Assembly: GCA_964034945.1 (NCBI GenBank)
Contig: OZ035963.1
Location: forward strand, 46,201,332 to 46,265,331
Source of the DNA: Chrysopilus asiliformis
Lineage: Eukaryota > Arthropoda > Insecta > Diptera > Rhagionidae
DNA: 64,000 nucleotides
Direction: 5' to 3'
The position numbers were made by a program, and so were the translations under genes. Shown here piece by piece: positions 44,498 to 55,813 of the stretch; positions within the stretch are counted from its first letter, which is position 1; the number at the start of each line of letters is the position of its first letter. A model generated the notes under the pieces. It was not told the origin of the DNA. It did no database searches and was given only the letters and a program-made list of their open reading frames with translations.

Positions 44498-45203
44498 ATG
44501 CTACCCAATCTGTTTTCCTAGGATTTCTGAATGATATGGGTTTTGAAGTCTTGAGAGAAATTTTGAAAGAAATTGCCCTGTGATCCGACGCAAGAATGTG
44601 ATTGGATACATGCCAGTCATCAATGCTGCTAAGGATATCAGGAGAGCAAAACGTAATGTCAATAATTTCTCGTCTGATTCTATTAATAAAAGTGGGCTCA
44701 TGTCCCTTATTTAAAATTTCTAAATTTTCACTTTGGAGAAATTCTAGAAGTGCAGTACCTCTGTTATTTGTATTACTGCTGTTCCACACTATGTTATGCG
44801 CATTGGAATCGCAGCCAGTTATCAAAGGCATATTGTTAAGTTTGCAGTATTGAAGAATTTTGTCCCATTCTTCCCCAGGAGGAGGGCTTATAGAAGCGTA
44901 TGGCAAGTACGCTGAAATAAGGACAGTCTGAGGTAGCGAATCGCGAGTAGAACTCTTAAGTGCCACAGCCACCACATCCTTATTACTGAGATGCGGTAGT
45001 GGGATGAAGTCCACATTCTTTTTGACCCAAATACATGCTCTGGGTCTGTCAGTATTTGTACCTACAATGATAGTTCCTAAGTTGTTCGGTAGACCTCGAA
45101 CCTTTCCATTAAAATAGTAGGGTTCTTGGATGAGGGGTAAATATAAGCCAAGTTGGGAAACACTGACTTGAAGAAGGAATCTGGTATGGATCGATAATCC
45201 CAA
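44439..45203 (-). pseudogene. LINE ORF2, AP-like endonuclease part
   Basis: The residues of the exonuclease-endonuclease-phosphatase fold are present: Glu27 in LIQEP, GCDSNAHN (D132, N134, H136), Asp182 in IIDITF, and the closing SDHRA (206-210). This nickase would cut target DNA to prime reverse transcription. The first 26 residues are scrambled and the element ends just upstream (45190-45203), so the N-terminus is truncated. It stops at GEPKH because of the frameshift, and the downstream frame begins within the same bases. Confidence 0.9.
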
Positions 45204-45209
45204 AATATT

Positions 45210-45520
45210 TCTTAGATTTCCAAAATATTTCTTTATATTCGATGTTATTTTTTATTGTAAGAGCAGCCATACAAATCGCAAAGTTTTGAAACTTTTTATA
45301 ACGATTATTATCTTTTTTTCTATTTGATCCGGCATATTTTAGATCCAGCTTTTAAATGCCCCCTCACATATGATTAAGGACATGTGTTGGTAGGCTTTTC
45401 GGTCCATTAAATTATTGAATAAAAAGCTAGATTTTTAACTTTTTACGTTGCTCGACGTTTCGACCATTCAGTAAAAAACACATTCAATAATAAGGCCTCG
45501 TAATTGCTTTTAAAGTAATC
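45210..45520. other. intergenic, nothing recognised
   Basis: AT-rich spacer between the LINE 5' truncation and the next MITE. No gene was found. Confidence 0.5.
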
Positions 45521-45522
45521 CA

Positions 45523-45728
45523 CACAGAAAAAAATAATTTTGTATTATTTACAAAATGGGTTTAACAAAAAAAAATTCGTAAATATTACTGAAGTTTTGT
45601 ATATACTTCGTAATATTAACAAATATTTTTTCGTATAGTTACCAAAATTTGTTAATATTACGAAGTATATACAAACTTCAGTAATATTTACGAATTTTTT
45701 TTTGTTAAACCAATTATTTTTTTCTGTG
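45523..45728. mobile_element. 206-bp foldback MITE with CACAGAAA ends
   Basis: The arms of about 90 bp contain ggtttaacaaaaaaaaattc, gtaaatattactgaagt and gtatatacttcgtaatatta, complementary to the right arm. The loop is only about 20 bases. It is non-coding. Confidence 0.85.
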
Positions 45729-45824
45729 CAGTTAATAGACTTTTTGTCTTATAGCTAGTTGAGTCGGTGCAGGCGGTAAACTAATTAAATGCTTATTATT
45801 CGTTTGAGTTCCATTACTGACTTT

Positions 45825-46010
45825 TTTAAAAGCTTTGATTGCTTTTTGTCTGTTTGTTTGCTTGTGTGTTTGTCTGTTTGTCAGGGTCAAATCCTGTAAT
45901 CCAATTTTGATCCATTTCCACTCATCCAATTGATTTGAAATTTTACAAAGATACGTAACTGCGGTGACAATACAATATTTTCGTCTTTGTAAAGTTACCT
46001 AAAGGTCCTG
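45825..46010 (-). repeat. T-family repeat with degenerate GTTT/GTCT tract, copy 1
   Basis: gcttttt is followed by gtctgtttgtttgcttgtgt and gtttgtcagggtcaaatcct, then ttgatccatttccactc and ttacaaagatacgtaactgc. A second copy is at about 48262-48430, with gtttgtctatctgtcagggc and gcacatttacgtgactac. Confidence 0.55.
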
Positions 46011-46565
46011 TAAGGAAATCGTAATTACCCTTTTTTTAAAATTTTTTGGAAAAAAATCGCATATAAGGGTTTTGAGGGTCAAAATTTAATCACTTTGGGG
46101 GTCAGTAAATGGTAGACGGAGGGTGAAACTCGCGGAACCTTTGCAGTTTTGCGAAAAAAAAACACTTCAATTGCGAATGCATTTTTGAGTACAACGTTCT
46201 TGAGCTAAGATGCTATTCCCGTCCTTTTCACCACCCCCGCTGACGAAAAAAAGAATAAATATATTATTGATTTTATGTTTTATTAGCAATTGCATCAAAA
46301 ATATTGAAAGGAAAAACTCTTGGAAAACCGAAATAACTGAATTTTTGTACTGGTTATCAAACACAGCCCTTTGAAATTTTATGGCACATAATATGGGTTA
46401 TTTTTATATCATTGTTGGTATTAAAATAATTATTACATCATTGCCTACTAATTACATTCCCCTAATGAATTGATTAATTGATTATTATTGTACATAATAT
46501 ATTCATAATTCATCTTTGATTACGTCTGTGATTGGCATAATATTACGTTCATCGAGGAACCTTCC
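46010..46565. other. intergenic, nothing recognised
   Basis: AT-rich, without a supported gene or repeat boundary. Confidence 0.45.
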
Positions 46566-46568
46566 ACC

Positions 46569-46868
46569 AGAGAACAAATAATTTAGAGAATAAACTCTTA
46601 GAACAAATTTTTAGAGAAAAATTTTCCACTGTGAGATGAAGCAAGAGGATCCGATGTAACACGGAAAAAATTATCCTCCATCTCATTGAATAGATACGAC
46701 GAAAATGATTAGAAAATGTTCTCTCTGCTTCGTGCTCCCTAGTCTAAAAGTAATTAACTTTTAGGCCGTAGCTAGTGAATGATAGGGACATTTTTCCCCC
46801 CCTTCGAAGGGGAAATTTGTCAAAAATTTGTTCGGCAGAGTTTTTTCTATATATTCCTTATTCTATGC
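46569..46868. mobile_element. 300-bp MITE, copy 2 (inverted relative to 18.4 kb)
   Basis: It matches 18388-18690 in reverse: agagaacaaataatttagag, cactgtgagatgaagcaaga, ctagtctaaaagtaattaac and ccccttcgaaggggaaattt. Its right end is more diverged (ttctatatattccttattct). Confidence 0.82.
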
Positions 46869-46869
46869 T

Positions 46870-47705
46870 TCCACGTCCCAAGTCTGTGTATGTGTGTGAG
46901 AAAAATTTCTGAGATCAACTTCGATCAAAAAGTCTTAACTCTCTTACATGAACCATTTTCGAGAAAATCGCAAAAACTACATAGTTTTGTTGCTATTCCC
47001 CATTTGATGGCCGAAAATATTAGATCGAAAGGATAAGTAAGTAAATATTTGCCTGAAAACAATGGGTAAATATATTCATATGCGGAAGGATTCAAAACTT
47101 GATTGTTGATGACGTCGTAAAACATTACAACCGTGGGTATTGAAATTACATTTCCCCTTCAACCAACAATTTTGTGCTTCTTCCCAGAAATGATTAGGTT
47201 TGTCTCGGCTAACTTATGCTTTGTGGATTTCTACTATCCTGTGCTCAGAATTAATTGAAAAAGTTTTGATTTCTTCCAATTCTTGTAAACAATGGAAGAC
47301 ATGAAAACTGCTGTTAATAGAATGAGCGAGGAGTAATAATTCCTTTCCGCGACAGAAACATGTTCATGTAGTGTAAAAGTAGCTGTACTGAGAGGTTGTG
47401 CTGTAGTAGATAAATTAAAGGTCAGATACTGAGTAGATAAATTAAACGTCAGATTTGGTTGTTTTTCGGAACGCTTGCTAGGACTGTAAATTGACCACGA
47501 CTTTACGCTGTTTTTGATTAGACTCTGTTTCTATTTTGGAGGTACGGTTGGAACAGTAGAGTTGGGATGTATGAAGTACTCATATCCGTGTTTCGAATAT
47601 GTGAACCTATTACAGTTTAGTAGCATCAATTATTGTAGTTACAACAGGAGTGACTGAAATGTCAGTTTCACCACATTTTGATGACCATTTCAATAGGCTA
47701 GGATC
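46870..47705. other. intergenic, nothing recognised
   Basis: There is no gene. A short direct repeat, agtagataaattaaa then gtcagat, occurs twice near 47405-47455. Confidence 0.5.
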
Positions 47706-47707
47706 TG

Positions 47708-47979
47708 CACTCAGAAAAATGTCCAGGTCAACTTTTTGTCAGGTTAACTCTGACCTTACAGAGGTTTCTGTAAGCCAGCTAGCGGTCAGAGTTAACCTAT
47801 CTAAGGTCAACTCGTGCAGCTCCCAATGCCCTACTTCACCTGCTGGTGGCTTAATTTCAGAATTTCTCCGACCACAGGTCAACTCAGTTTTACTTGCCCA
47901 CATGCAGGCGAACGCGCGCCTGCCCGAGGCCAATTACGCCGTACATAGGTCGTCGAGTTAGCCTCAATTTTTCTGAGTG
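47708..47979. mobile_element. 272-bp MITE with CACTCAGAAAAAT termini, copy 2
   Basis: It is nearly identical to 14470-14731, apart from a 9-bp insertion (tttctgtaa) after cttacagagg. The flanking bases are TG on both sides. The small frame across it is repeat translation. Confidence 0.87.
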
Positions 47980-47981
47980 TG

Positions 47982-49190
47982 CATCTAAAATTGCTAGTGG
48001 GAATAATATCTGTATGGTTTTCCTGATAATTATTCTACTTTTATACACGCTATTTAAAGCTTTTTCTTTATTTTTTTATCAATCGAAATTTCCCAACTTA
48101 TTCCTCCAAGGTATGTTTTCCCTAGACCCGTGCAGCTGCACACTTAAAAACCATAAATAAAAAAATAAAAAAACAAAAAAACCCAAATAAAAAATCTGAA
48201 TAATTTTGGGGAAATATATTCATCCTGAAATTAGTTTGAGTTATTTTTTAAAAGCTTCTATTTAGCTTGCCTGCCCATCTGTTTGTCTATCTGTCAGGGC
48301 CAAATCTTGCAATCTAGTTTTGCCCCATTTTCAGTCTTCTGATTGTCTTAAAATTTTGCACATTTACGTGACTACAATGATAATACTATATTTTCACTAC
48401 TTCGTTCTTGTAAGGATAAGATAAGGTTCAGTAAGAATAACGGGATTAAACTTTTTCGGATAAAAATCTCATTTGGTGGTTTTTGGGGCATTGAATCGTT
48501 AAGAAGTCGGTAATGATAACGGAAGGTCCTGTTAGCATAACGCGATCATCCTTTTCCTCAAAAATTAAGAATGTTTTTTTTTTTTAAAATACTTTTATTT
48601 AAAAATATGTACTAAAAAGGAAAAAATAATTTTTTGGGCGCTGTGTATCAGAAATAAAAGTTATTTCGCTTGAAAAATAAAATAAAATAAATATTTATCT
48701 CGCTTTTATTACTTATACACAGGTCCCACAAAAATTATTATTTCCATTTTAGTACATTTTTTGTGCCCATATTTTTAGATTTTTTTAAAATTTTACAAAA
48801 TCTGTCGGGGAGAGTATGTTTTTTTAGAGGTGTCACTCCTATATGGTTATGATGTTCTTGTTGTGTAGTTTGTGACAGCAAACAGATGATTGGGGCATGC
48901 TTATCACCTGCCAGTGAGTGCCCCGACCTCTGCCCACACACTTAGCAACTTGGCATGCTAGCTATATGCCTGGTTTAGCTTAGCGGTTTCGAGGTGTCCT
49001 TGTTGCTAAGTATGTGAAGAACATCCTCAGTATTTTACATGCCAATAATATATACTATCTGTCCATTTGTCCAGCTGTCCGTCTATCATACTGTCCGTTC
49101 GTCTATCCGTTCTCATGTCATGTCTGTCTGGCTATCTAAATTTTTCACTATTCACCCATTTCCGATATTTATCAAATAACCAAATCAACC
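47982..49190. other. intergenic with T-family copy and a stem of about 10 bp
   Basis: A T-family copy lies at about 48262-48430. ACTTAGCAAC at about 48940 pairs with GTTGCTAAGT near 49003. A loose gtccatttgtccagctgtcc tract lies at about 49060-49125. No gene was found. Confidence 0.45.
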
Positions 49191-49191
49191 T

Positions 49192-49779
49192 TTTTATACC
49201 CGTATGGTGAAACCAAAGGGTATACTAACTTTGCTTTACCGTTTGTAACGCCAAGATCCCGTCATCACACACAAAAATGAATTACCCCAGTGTGTTTAGA
49301 ATGATAAAAATAATTAATTTCTGCATGTCCGTCCGTCCGTCTGTCCGTCCGTCTGTCTGTCTGTCCGTCCGTCTGTCTGTCTGTCCGTCTGTCTGTGGCA
49401 TAGATTGCGGGCGCACGGATTGAGCTAGAGACTTGAAATTTTGCGCAGATTCGATTTTCGTAAAATGCGATGCTAAGTTCGTTCATGGGCAAAAGTGGAC
49501 CATTAGGAGGGGTACCCCCCATACGAACGAAAACTTTTTTTCTGAATATCTCAAAAACGGTGAATTTTATCAAAAAAGTCCAATAACAAAAGTTATTTAG
49601 GATATGATTCTACATAAAACTCCCATACATCAAAATCCGATTGGAATAAGTTTTAAAAAATCTTATTGGAAAGTTTGACTTCAAAGTGGAATTTTGATAA
49701 AACTGTTCGTCATTCACTGAAATCACCATACGGGTTTTCAATAATTGCCAGATTGGCAATTATAGCTTTTGTTATGTTT
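49192..49779 (-). repeat. R-family mini-me-like repeat, full copy
   Basis: Inverted relative to 12.4 kb: it begins tttttatacccgtatggtga and has a (GTCC/GTCT)n tract at about 49327-49396. The paired blocks ggggtacccccc and tcccatacatcaaaatccga follow, and it ends attgccagattggcaatt then agcttttgttatgttt. The frame at 49265-49573 is repeat translation. Confidence 0.77.
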
Positions 49780-50233
49780 GTTTGCTTTAATATGTACACC
49801 GGCCCATTTTTCTCTCCATCATTCAATCTCCCATTAAAAAACTGTTTAACACATTATAAAATTTTATTTCAATGTATCAAAAAGACTGCCAAAACTTTTA
49901 TTTATAGCTCTCAAATAAGCGTAAGAATAGTATAAAACTCCCGAGAATTCATTTAATGTTAATAAGTTTCCAAATTTCGAACATGCATAATATTAAATAA
50001 TTAAAACAGAAAAAAATACTCACTCTTTATGGAACCTTTTATCAATTTACTTGGATCTATCCTGCCGCTGATGTACACATCCCGGTCACGATAATAAAGG
50101 TTGCTAAAATTACTCTAGAAACAAAATTATGCATATATGTATTAATGTGAAACCCTAAACTCAACATTTATTTATATGACATATTTTACTTCCCTTGTTA
50201 CGTGGATACCTTATTTGTGGCTCAAATATGAAA
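49780..50233. other. intergenic, nothing recognised
   Basis: AT-rich, no gene. Confidence 0.5.
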
Positions 50234-50235
50234 TA

Positions 50236-51193
50236 GGGGAACCCGGGGCTAGAATTAACAGGGGTAAGTATTAACAAGCCTATTCCCGCCGAAATATAGG
50301 AGCCACAATCTCGAAATTTGGTTTTTGTCCACCACTCGATACGGTCGACCATATCATGACTCATCAGTCATAACCTGTTCATTGCCAGTGAGGTTAAGCA
50401 CAGAGACCGAATTTTAGCTGGTAAACGAACTTTTTATGGTTTGCAATAATTTTGATTTCTGTCTTAGTTTTGTATATTATTGAATATAACTTTGTCGATA
50501 ATGTAAGTTAATGAAGCTATAATTAATAATGTCCTTTGGTTTTATTACAATCCTTAACTATATCTTTGGTATGATCAGTAATTAAAAAAAGTAGTATCGG
50601 GGCTAAAATTAACAAAACCCTGGGGCAAGAATTAACACATGTTAATACATACTGACGATGACAACATAGAGTAAGAATTCTCATACTATGTTTTTATAGA
50701 TACAAATTATGTACAACAAAGTTTCGCTGAAACCTTTTTTTAGATAATAATAATTGTTTTTGTTTTTTAAAACGACTTAATTTTTTTTGTCAATTTATGT
50801 TCCTTGAAAAGGATATTTATTTGGTTCATTTTATTAGTTTTTGTGATAATTAATATATTTGAATTTAAAAGGATATATATTTTGTTTATTTTATAATTTT
50901 TGTGAAAAAAAATCTTTTCTTTTAATTATTTCCATGTTAAAACTTATGTTAATACTTACCCCATCGTTGTTACAACTAGCCCCGTGACCGGGGTTAGTTT
51001 TAACAGATGACTTTTTTTTCATAAAAATGATTTTTTTCATATAGTGACTACCTGGTTGAAACTTTTTTTTATTTCTTATGATACCTGAAGACCTACAGTA
51101 TGGCTAGATATAAAAACAATATCAAAAATGTTACTTGTTAAAAAAAATTTGACCCAATCTTCAAAATTTGTTAGAACTTGCCCCGGTCTCCCC
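50236..51193. mobile_element. 958-bp non-autonomous element, ends ggggaacccggggctag
   Basis: The left gggaacccggggctagaatt and the right complement (gaacttgccccggtctcccc) are inverted and flanked by TA. Internal copies of ggggctaaaattaaca, ggggcaagaattaacac and tagccccgtgaccggggt repeat the terminal motif. No transposase is present. The ends are related to those at 29073 and 31710. Confidence 0.65.
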
Positions 51194-51195
51194 TA

Positions 51196-51892
51196 ATCTT
51201 ATGAAATTGTTATATTTGGGAAAAACTTTAATGTGTACAAATGTAACCACCGGGTCTGAAAGAGTTAAGACGCCAAAAAATATAATCTTTCTTTGTAACT
51301 CCATGTAAGGGAAAGAAATTACTTCAACAGAAACCGTTATTGATTGAAGAAAATCTTTAAATTTTCCGAAATGTTCTTTATAAAGGCTTCGTGTTAAAAA
51401 AAACTGTTTTTCCTTCTTCCAGCAAATTATTCATACAAATTTTCATTCTTCGCAGCAAAATTGTTGAAATGAAATTGTTCGGTTTCCAGAATATATCCCC
51501 AGAATGTTCTATAAAACAAATTGCGCGTTGCTCAAATTATATCTTACTTTTTCTTCGTTTTGCAAATTATATCTTACTTTTTCTTCGTTTTATCAAATTA
51601 TATCTTACTTTTCTTCATTTTCTATTTTTCTAATTTTCTTTCGTTGATTAATATTAATTCTTTCGATGTTCTTATATTCTTTTTCTCATATATCATTATC
51701 CAGTTAAAGCAAAATCACCAATTTTTATAATCCGTCTGGATTTTTTCATGACTCAAACTCAAGTCCCTTTTTCAATTTTTTTTTCACCCCGACCTCTCCG
51801 ATCAGAAATTTTGCTTGCTTTTTTTCAATAAAAAATTCAGTAAAGTAAAAGTAAAATAAAAATGATTTCACACTGGCATACTACAATATTCA
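51196..51892. other. intergenic, T-rich
   Basis: A short tandem of ttcgttttgcaaattatatcttactttttc-like units (about 30 bp) occurs at 51531-51612. There is no gene. Confidence 0.5.
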
Positions 51893-52011
51893 TTAACCCT
51901 TTCAGTCACCACGTACACTATAGTGTACACACTTTTCAGAAGCCATAACTCATAACTTCACTTGGTAGAAAGTGTGCACACTATAGTGTACGTGGTGACT
52001 GAAAGGGTTAA
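51893..52011. mobile_element. 119-bp TTAA-flanked palindromic MITE
   Basis: TTAA then CCCTTTCAGTCACCACG, followed by the 16-bp palindrome GTACACTATAGTGTAC. The right half mirrors this and ends GACTGAAAGGG then TTAA (52008-52011). It lies at the edge of the TTAA MITE that continues to 52212. Confidence 0.85.
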
Positions 52012-52212
52012 ATGCAGTTGTGACCCAACTTTGATTTTTTGAGTAAAAAGCTGGACTACAGTGGGCGTAATTTAAGAAAAATTAAAATTTTTGATTTTTT
52101 TTTTTTTTTTTTTTTTTTTGTTTTAAATGAATACTAATAGCTTAAACATCATTAATTTGTATAGAGAGTATTTTTAACCCCCATAGAACAAAATAGGTAC
52201 TGAAAGGGTTAA
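52012..52212. mobile_element. TTAA-flanked MITE (piggyBac-type), copy 3, inverted and partial
   Basis: ttgattttttgagtaaaaag, ctggactacagtgg, aaatgaatactaatagctta and the end tactgaaagggttaa match the copy at 36039-36340 inverted. Its other half (the tgccatatggca block) is missing. A long T run lies at about 52097-52119. Confidence 0.75.
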
Positions 52213-52445
52213 GAGAATTCATTCGTTTTGAAGTTTTTGTTCTAAAAATCATAAAATTTCAATAATTTTATGTGACTCGTATAGTTTTAATGAAACATTA
52301 AATAAAATATATCCATATTACCACAAAAACACCCCATGTTAACCACACATAAACATATAAATACATTCCATCAACATATGTGCATTAATAACAAAGAAAA
52401 GAGAATATTTTGTTGTGACGTCTCTGCTTTCCCTGATAAAAAAAA
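52213..52445. other. intergenic, nothing recognised
   Basis: AT-rich; no gene. Confidence 0.4.
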
Positions 52446-52447
52446 AT

Positions 52448-52990
52448 TTTTTTGGTTTATTTATTTATTTATTTGTTTACAAGCAAACAGGATTACAATC
52501 CTAACAAGCCATGATACAATTTGGAAAATTAGAAAAAAAAAGAAAAAATTTATGATTTACTAAAATATACGTTTAAAATACTCTGCCGAAACTTATAACG
52601 CGAAATACTAAAGTCAAAATATTCTTGCCATTTGTTGAATAAAGAGCACATGTTAGAGATGGGCTCATTGGCTCCGTACGAGGTTCTATGAAACGGAACG
52701 TTTAAAATATTGTGATGTCTCAACTTTCGACTAGGGACATTGAAGTTAATTGAGCTTAAAATAAAGGGAGAAACAATCACACCAGAAAACACATTGTAAA
52801 GAAAGAGTACTTGTAACAATTCACGACGAAAATACAATGTTTCTAATTTAAAAAGGAAACAACGGGATTCGTAAGGCGGAAGCTCTTTATGATTATTCCA
52901 ATTTAGCCTACGAAGAGCAAAGCGAACAAAGCGTTTTTGAATTGCTTCAAGTCTCTTAATATGGACATCAAAGCATGGACTTGTTATGAC
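52448..52990 (-). mobile_element. CR1/Jockey-like LINE, C-terminal and 3' tail part
   Basis: On the minus strand the frame from about 52987 reads SPCFDVHIKRLEAIQKRF, then VRFALRRLNW, PPYESRCFLFKL, then RKLRHHNILNVPFHRTSYG and NEPISNMCSLFN, with a stop at 52550. This is the conserved domain that follows the RT in a common insect LINE family. The 3' end has an aaataaataaataaa tail (52456-52478 on the plus strand), typical of such LINEs. It would join directly to the RT piece that ends at about 55815. Confidence 0.82.
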
Positions 52991-55813
52991 CACAGGGGAG
53001 TTTACACAAATAAGGAGGGTCCTTAGTGCAAGGATGTAGGCAACAAGGGGGGCTTAGCTCGCCGGATGTGGGGGGGTTCTTTCCAGGCACTAAGGATATT
53101 TGCGACCATGACAAAATTTTGCCTACAAACAACACAACGGGATGGTGAAAGGATTGAAGGATAAGGAAGGGATGAAATTTTGAAACCAAATCAAACCGGC
53201 ATCGTTTACTTGATTCTCATCTATATTTCAGTCTCAAGTAATCCTGCAACAGTCAGACTTTTTGATAAATTCTTTCTCCTCTCTCATCGTCTCCAGCCAC
53301 CCATAAATAAAAACTCAAAAAATCATGTTTACCCTTTTAATTTGATAATATCTAAAACAAAGACGCAATGGAATATACAAATGTATAGCGCAAGTTGATT
53401 TAATTGTGGAAATAGTTTTAATCTAGTTATAATAAAGTAATAACCTAGGTATAAATAGTTATATTTTAAGTAATTAGCATTAAATCTAATTAAGAAATAT
53501 TTTATTCTACCTATAATGTTATCATATAAGAAATCGCTGAACATTAGCGTAATATTAAATTTAGTACAATGACCTTCGCCACATTAAAATATTGAAAATC
53601 TTATTAAACTGATATTTAACCTTTAGGGGGGGAGATTTATGTGCACAATAGGGCCCTTTGCTCGCAGAAACCACCTATCTTCGGAAATCTTTAAAAAAAT
53701 TATGTGGGTCTGGTTAACACATGATTTTACACCTAAACTTGGAAATAATTTAAGTACTAGTAATTTAAGTTAAACATAATATCAGCTGCTAGATGAAATT
53801 CTTCCAGATACGCGAAGTAATCAACGTCCGGGTAAAAATGTCGAAGTAAAATTTAGCGTGAAGAAAATTAACGTGGTTGAAATCAATAATCGACGAACAA
53901 TTAAATATGTGATTTCAAAACTATGGTTTAAATTAAGGGATAATTTAAATGATTGATAATTTATCTCCTAGGATAATTGATCTAGTAGTCGACGAAACAT
54001 ATAAATGTGTTTTAAAAACTATGTTTTAATTTAAAGCCGGGAAAGGGTCACACGTGTATTTCTTGTATAACCTCAATAGCACGAGGTTTTCACTGCCTAC
54101 TTAAAAAAATTTAACTCATCACTAAATTATTATTTGGTTAACTCTAGCCTTACTTGACGTTAAGTTTATTAACTTTTGTTGCCTGGCTACAAAACCTGGT
54201 CGAGTCTAACGAAGTTTATTCAAGCAGGTGCTGGAGATCCACCCATATATTTTTGGCCCCAAAGAAAATTCTTGGTGTTGAAAGAGGTAAATCGCCTGCT
54301 TCCTCCGCCAAATGGTGATCCTTCGCCCTTACAAGTAGGGATATTTAGCTTTTCTAATTTATTCCAGACCAAGAAAGAGTATGTGGTCCTGCAGAATATT
54401 AATAGATGATTTTTTTTTCCTAACCAAAACTTAATTAATCTTACCCTTTCCCGATAGTTGTCTAAGCCTAGTTTAGCTCCTAAGCACTAATATTTTTTTA
54501 ATTAACGATGGTGGAAAACATCGTAAAATAACTCCACTAAACTTAAAACTTTAAATGCAGCAAATTGCTGCCAAAGTAACCAAAAAGAAAATGTGCTGTC
54601 CTTCTACTTGCTTCTAAATGAAAATGGACAGGAAGTGGAAGAAAGTTCCACGTCGCAAAGAGGAGATTAAACACCCACATTTTAATCTATTACAAAAAAA
54701 TCAACTATCCCATGCATTAATTTCCAAGAAAAGTTAGAGTACTTTTTACGGTAATAACATTTAAAAAAAAAAACATTAACAAAAATTAATGAAAGTGATC
54801 GATTATTTAAAAGACTATCAGGTAAGTAGAAATCGTAGAAAATATGGTACATCGCATTTATCCCAAAAATTCAAATTTCCAATTTTATTTCAGAATGCAA
54901 CAAAAATTTTAAGATGCAATCTCAAGCCAAATTAAAACAGGCCAGCGAATCATTATTATACTCAGGTGGGTTTATTTTATTTTAATTTGGTTTGTCTTTT
55001 TAATAATATCTGCATGTAAGAAATTCTCTCTATCTGCCATGGAAAAACTATCATGAAACTATCATGAAAACTCTCATTATTTTTACTATCATGATAAATA
55101 AACTATCAAGATGGTCGAGTATATGGTAAGAGATCATGACAATTTGTGGATTTTTTTTTTCTCTTTGCTATCTGCGTTTATGGCTTACGGTTACTTATTT
55201 TGCCTTATTCTTGTTGTTGTATTTTGGTCCATCGCATCGACTTTATCAGTGCCAGTTGATGACATCAAAAAGAAAACGAAAAGTCGAAATGGATGGTAAT
55301 TGTTGTGACGTTTTTAAATAAAATGTGAATTTTTGAAGTTAAAGTGCAGAATTTGTATCGGGAAAAATGTTAAATGTTGGTACAAATAGTCCTGTCTATT
55401 AGTTTTAATTAATTGGTCAAAATGTTTCTATAATTCAAATGCTTAAGATTTTAAGATTATTCTGTGCTTTAGGTTATAAGTACAATTGTCAGATCTTCTG
55501 GTTGTTGTTGTTTTTTGTGTATTGTAATGCATGAAAAATTTTGTTTTTAAAACTGCGAGCGAAATCAGTTTTTAATGTTTTTGGTTTAATTTTAGAATAA
55601 CTTGTGGAAAAATCAAAACAAGCGTCGTGGCTGCCGCATCGAAGATTTAGATGAATCGGACCGAGGTGAAATCGTTTTGGATTTTTAAGTGAAAGGGACT
55701 CCAACAAGTTCACAGACAGACGAAAAGTTCGGTGAGCCCCTTCGAAGGGAAGTAAAATCTTCTCATCTAAATTTCGGTGATTTGCTTATAATATTTCCTT
55801 TGTTTTCTTTTTC
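52991..55813. other. 2.8-kb segment between two LINE pieces, gene-like bits of unknown origin
   Basis: There are no terminal repeats, transposase or recognised domain. At 54.79-54.97 kb a strong donor (actatcag/gtaagt) is followed by an acceptor (tttatttcag/aatg), then QSQAKLKQASESLLYS and a donor (ctcag/gtgggt). At 55250 an acceptor-like tttatcag precedes VPVDDIKKKTKSRNG. At 55596-55690 a frame after ttttag reads NQNKRRGCRIEDLDE then SDRGEIVLDF and a TAA. A 62-codon frame at 55111-55299 has two hydrophobic helices. These may be exons of a host gene, but the phases do not all join. Confidence 0.3.

Larger units (their letters stand above)
41505..45203 (-). mobile_element. LOA/I-group LINE retrotransposon, 5' truncated
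   Basis: Order on the minus strand: endonuclease (45203-44439), reverse transcriptase, RNase H and CCHC zinc motif (to 41591), then a short 3' UTR with aatggacccaactgatggtc. ORF1 and the start of the endonuclease are missing, as is usual for incomplete reverse transcription. The partial copy at 63.6-64.0 kb has a related 3' UTR (caatggacccacagcgtggt). No clear target duplication was set. Confidence 0.88.

Noticed and set aside
41886..44853. Plus-strand frames within the LINE (for example 42636-42839 and 43041-43328)
   Set aside because: They are antisense shadows of the RT/RNase H frame.
48938..49012. tRNA-like gene (stem ACTTAGCAAC/GTTGCTAAGT with ttagcttagcgg and ggtttcgagg blocks)
   Set aside because: The box-like motifs overlap each other, and no cloverleaf with an anticodon arm can be drawn.
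54176..54409. 78-codon frame (LPGYKTWSSLTKFIQAG...) as a gene
   Set aside because: It shows no family features, splice partners or conserved motif. It is left as part of the undefined 2.8-kb segment.
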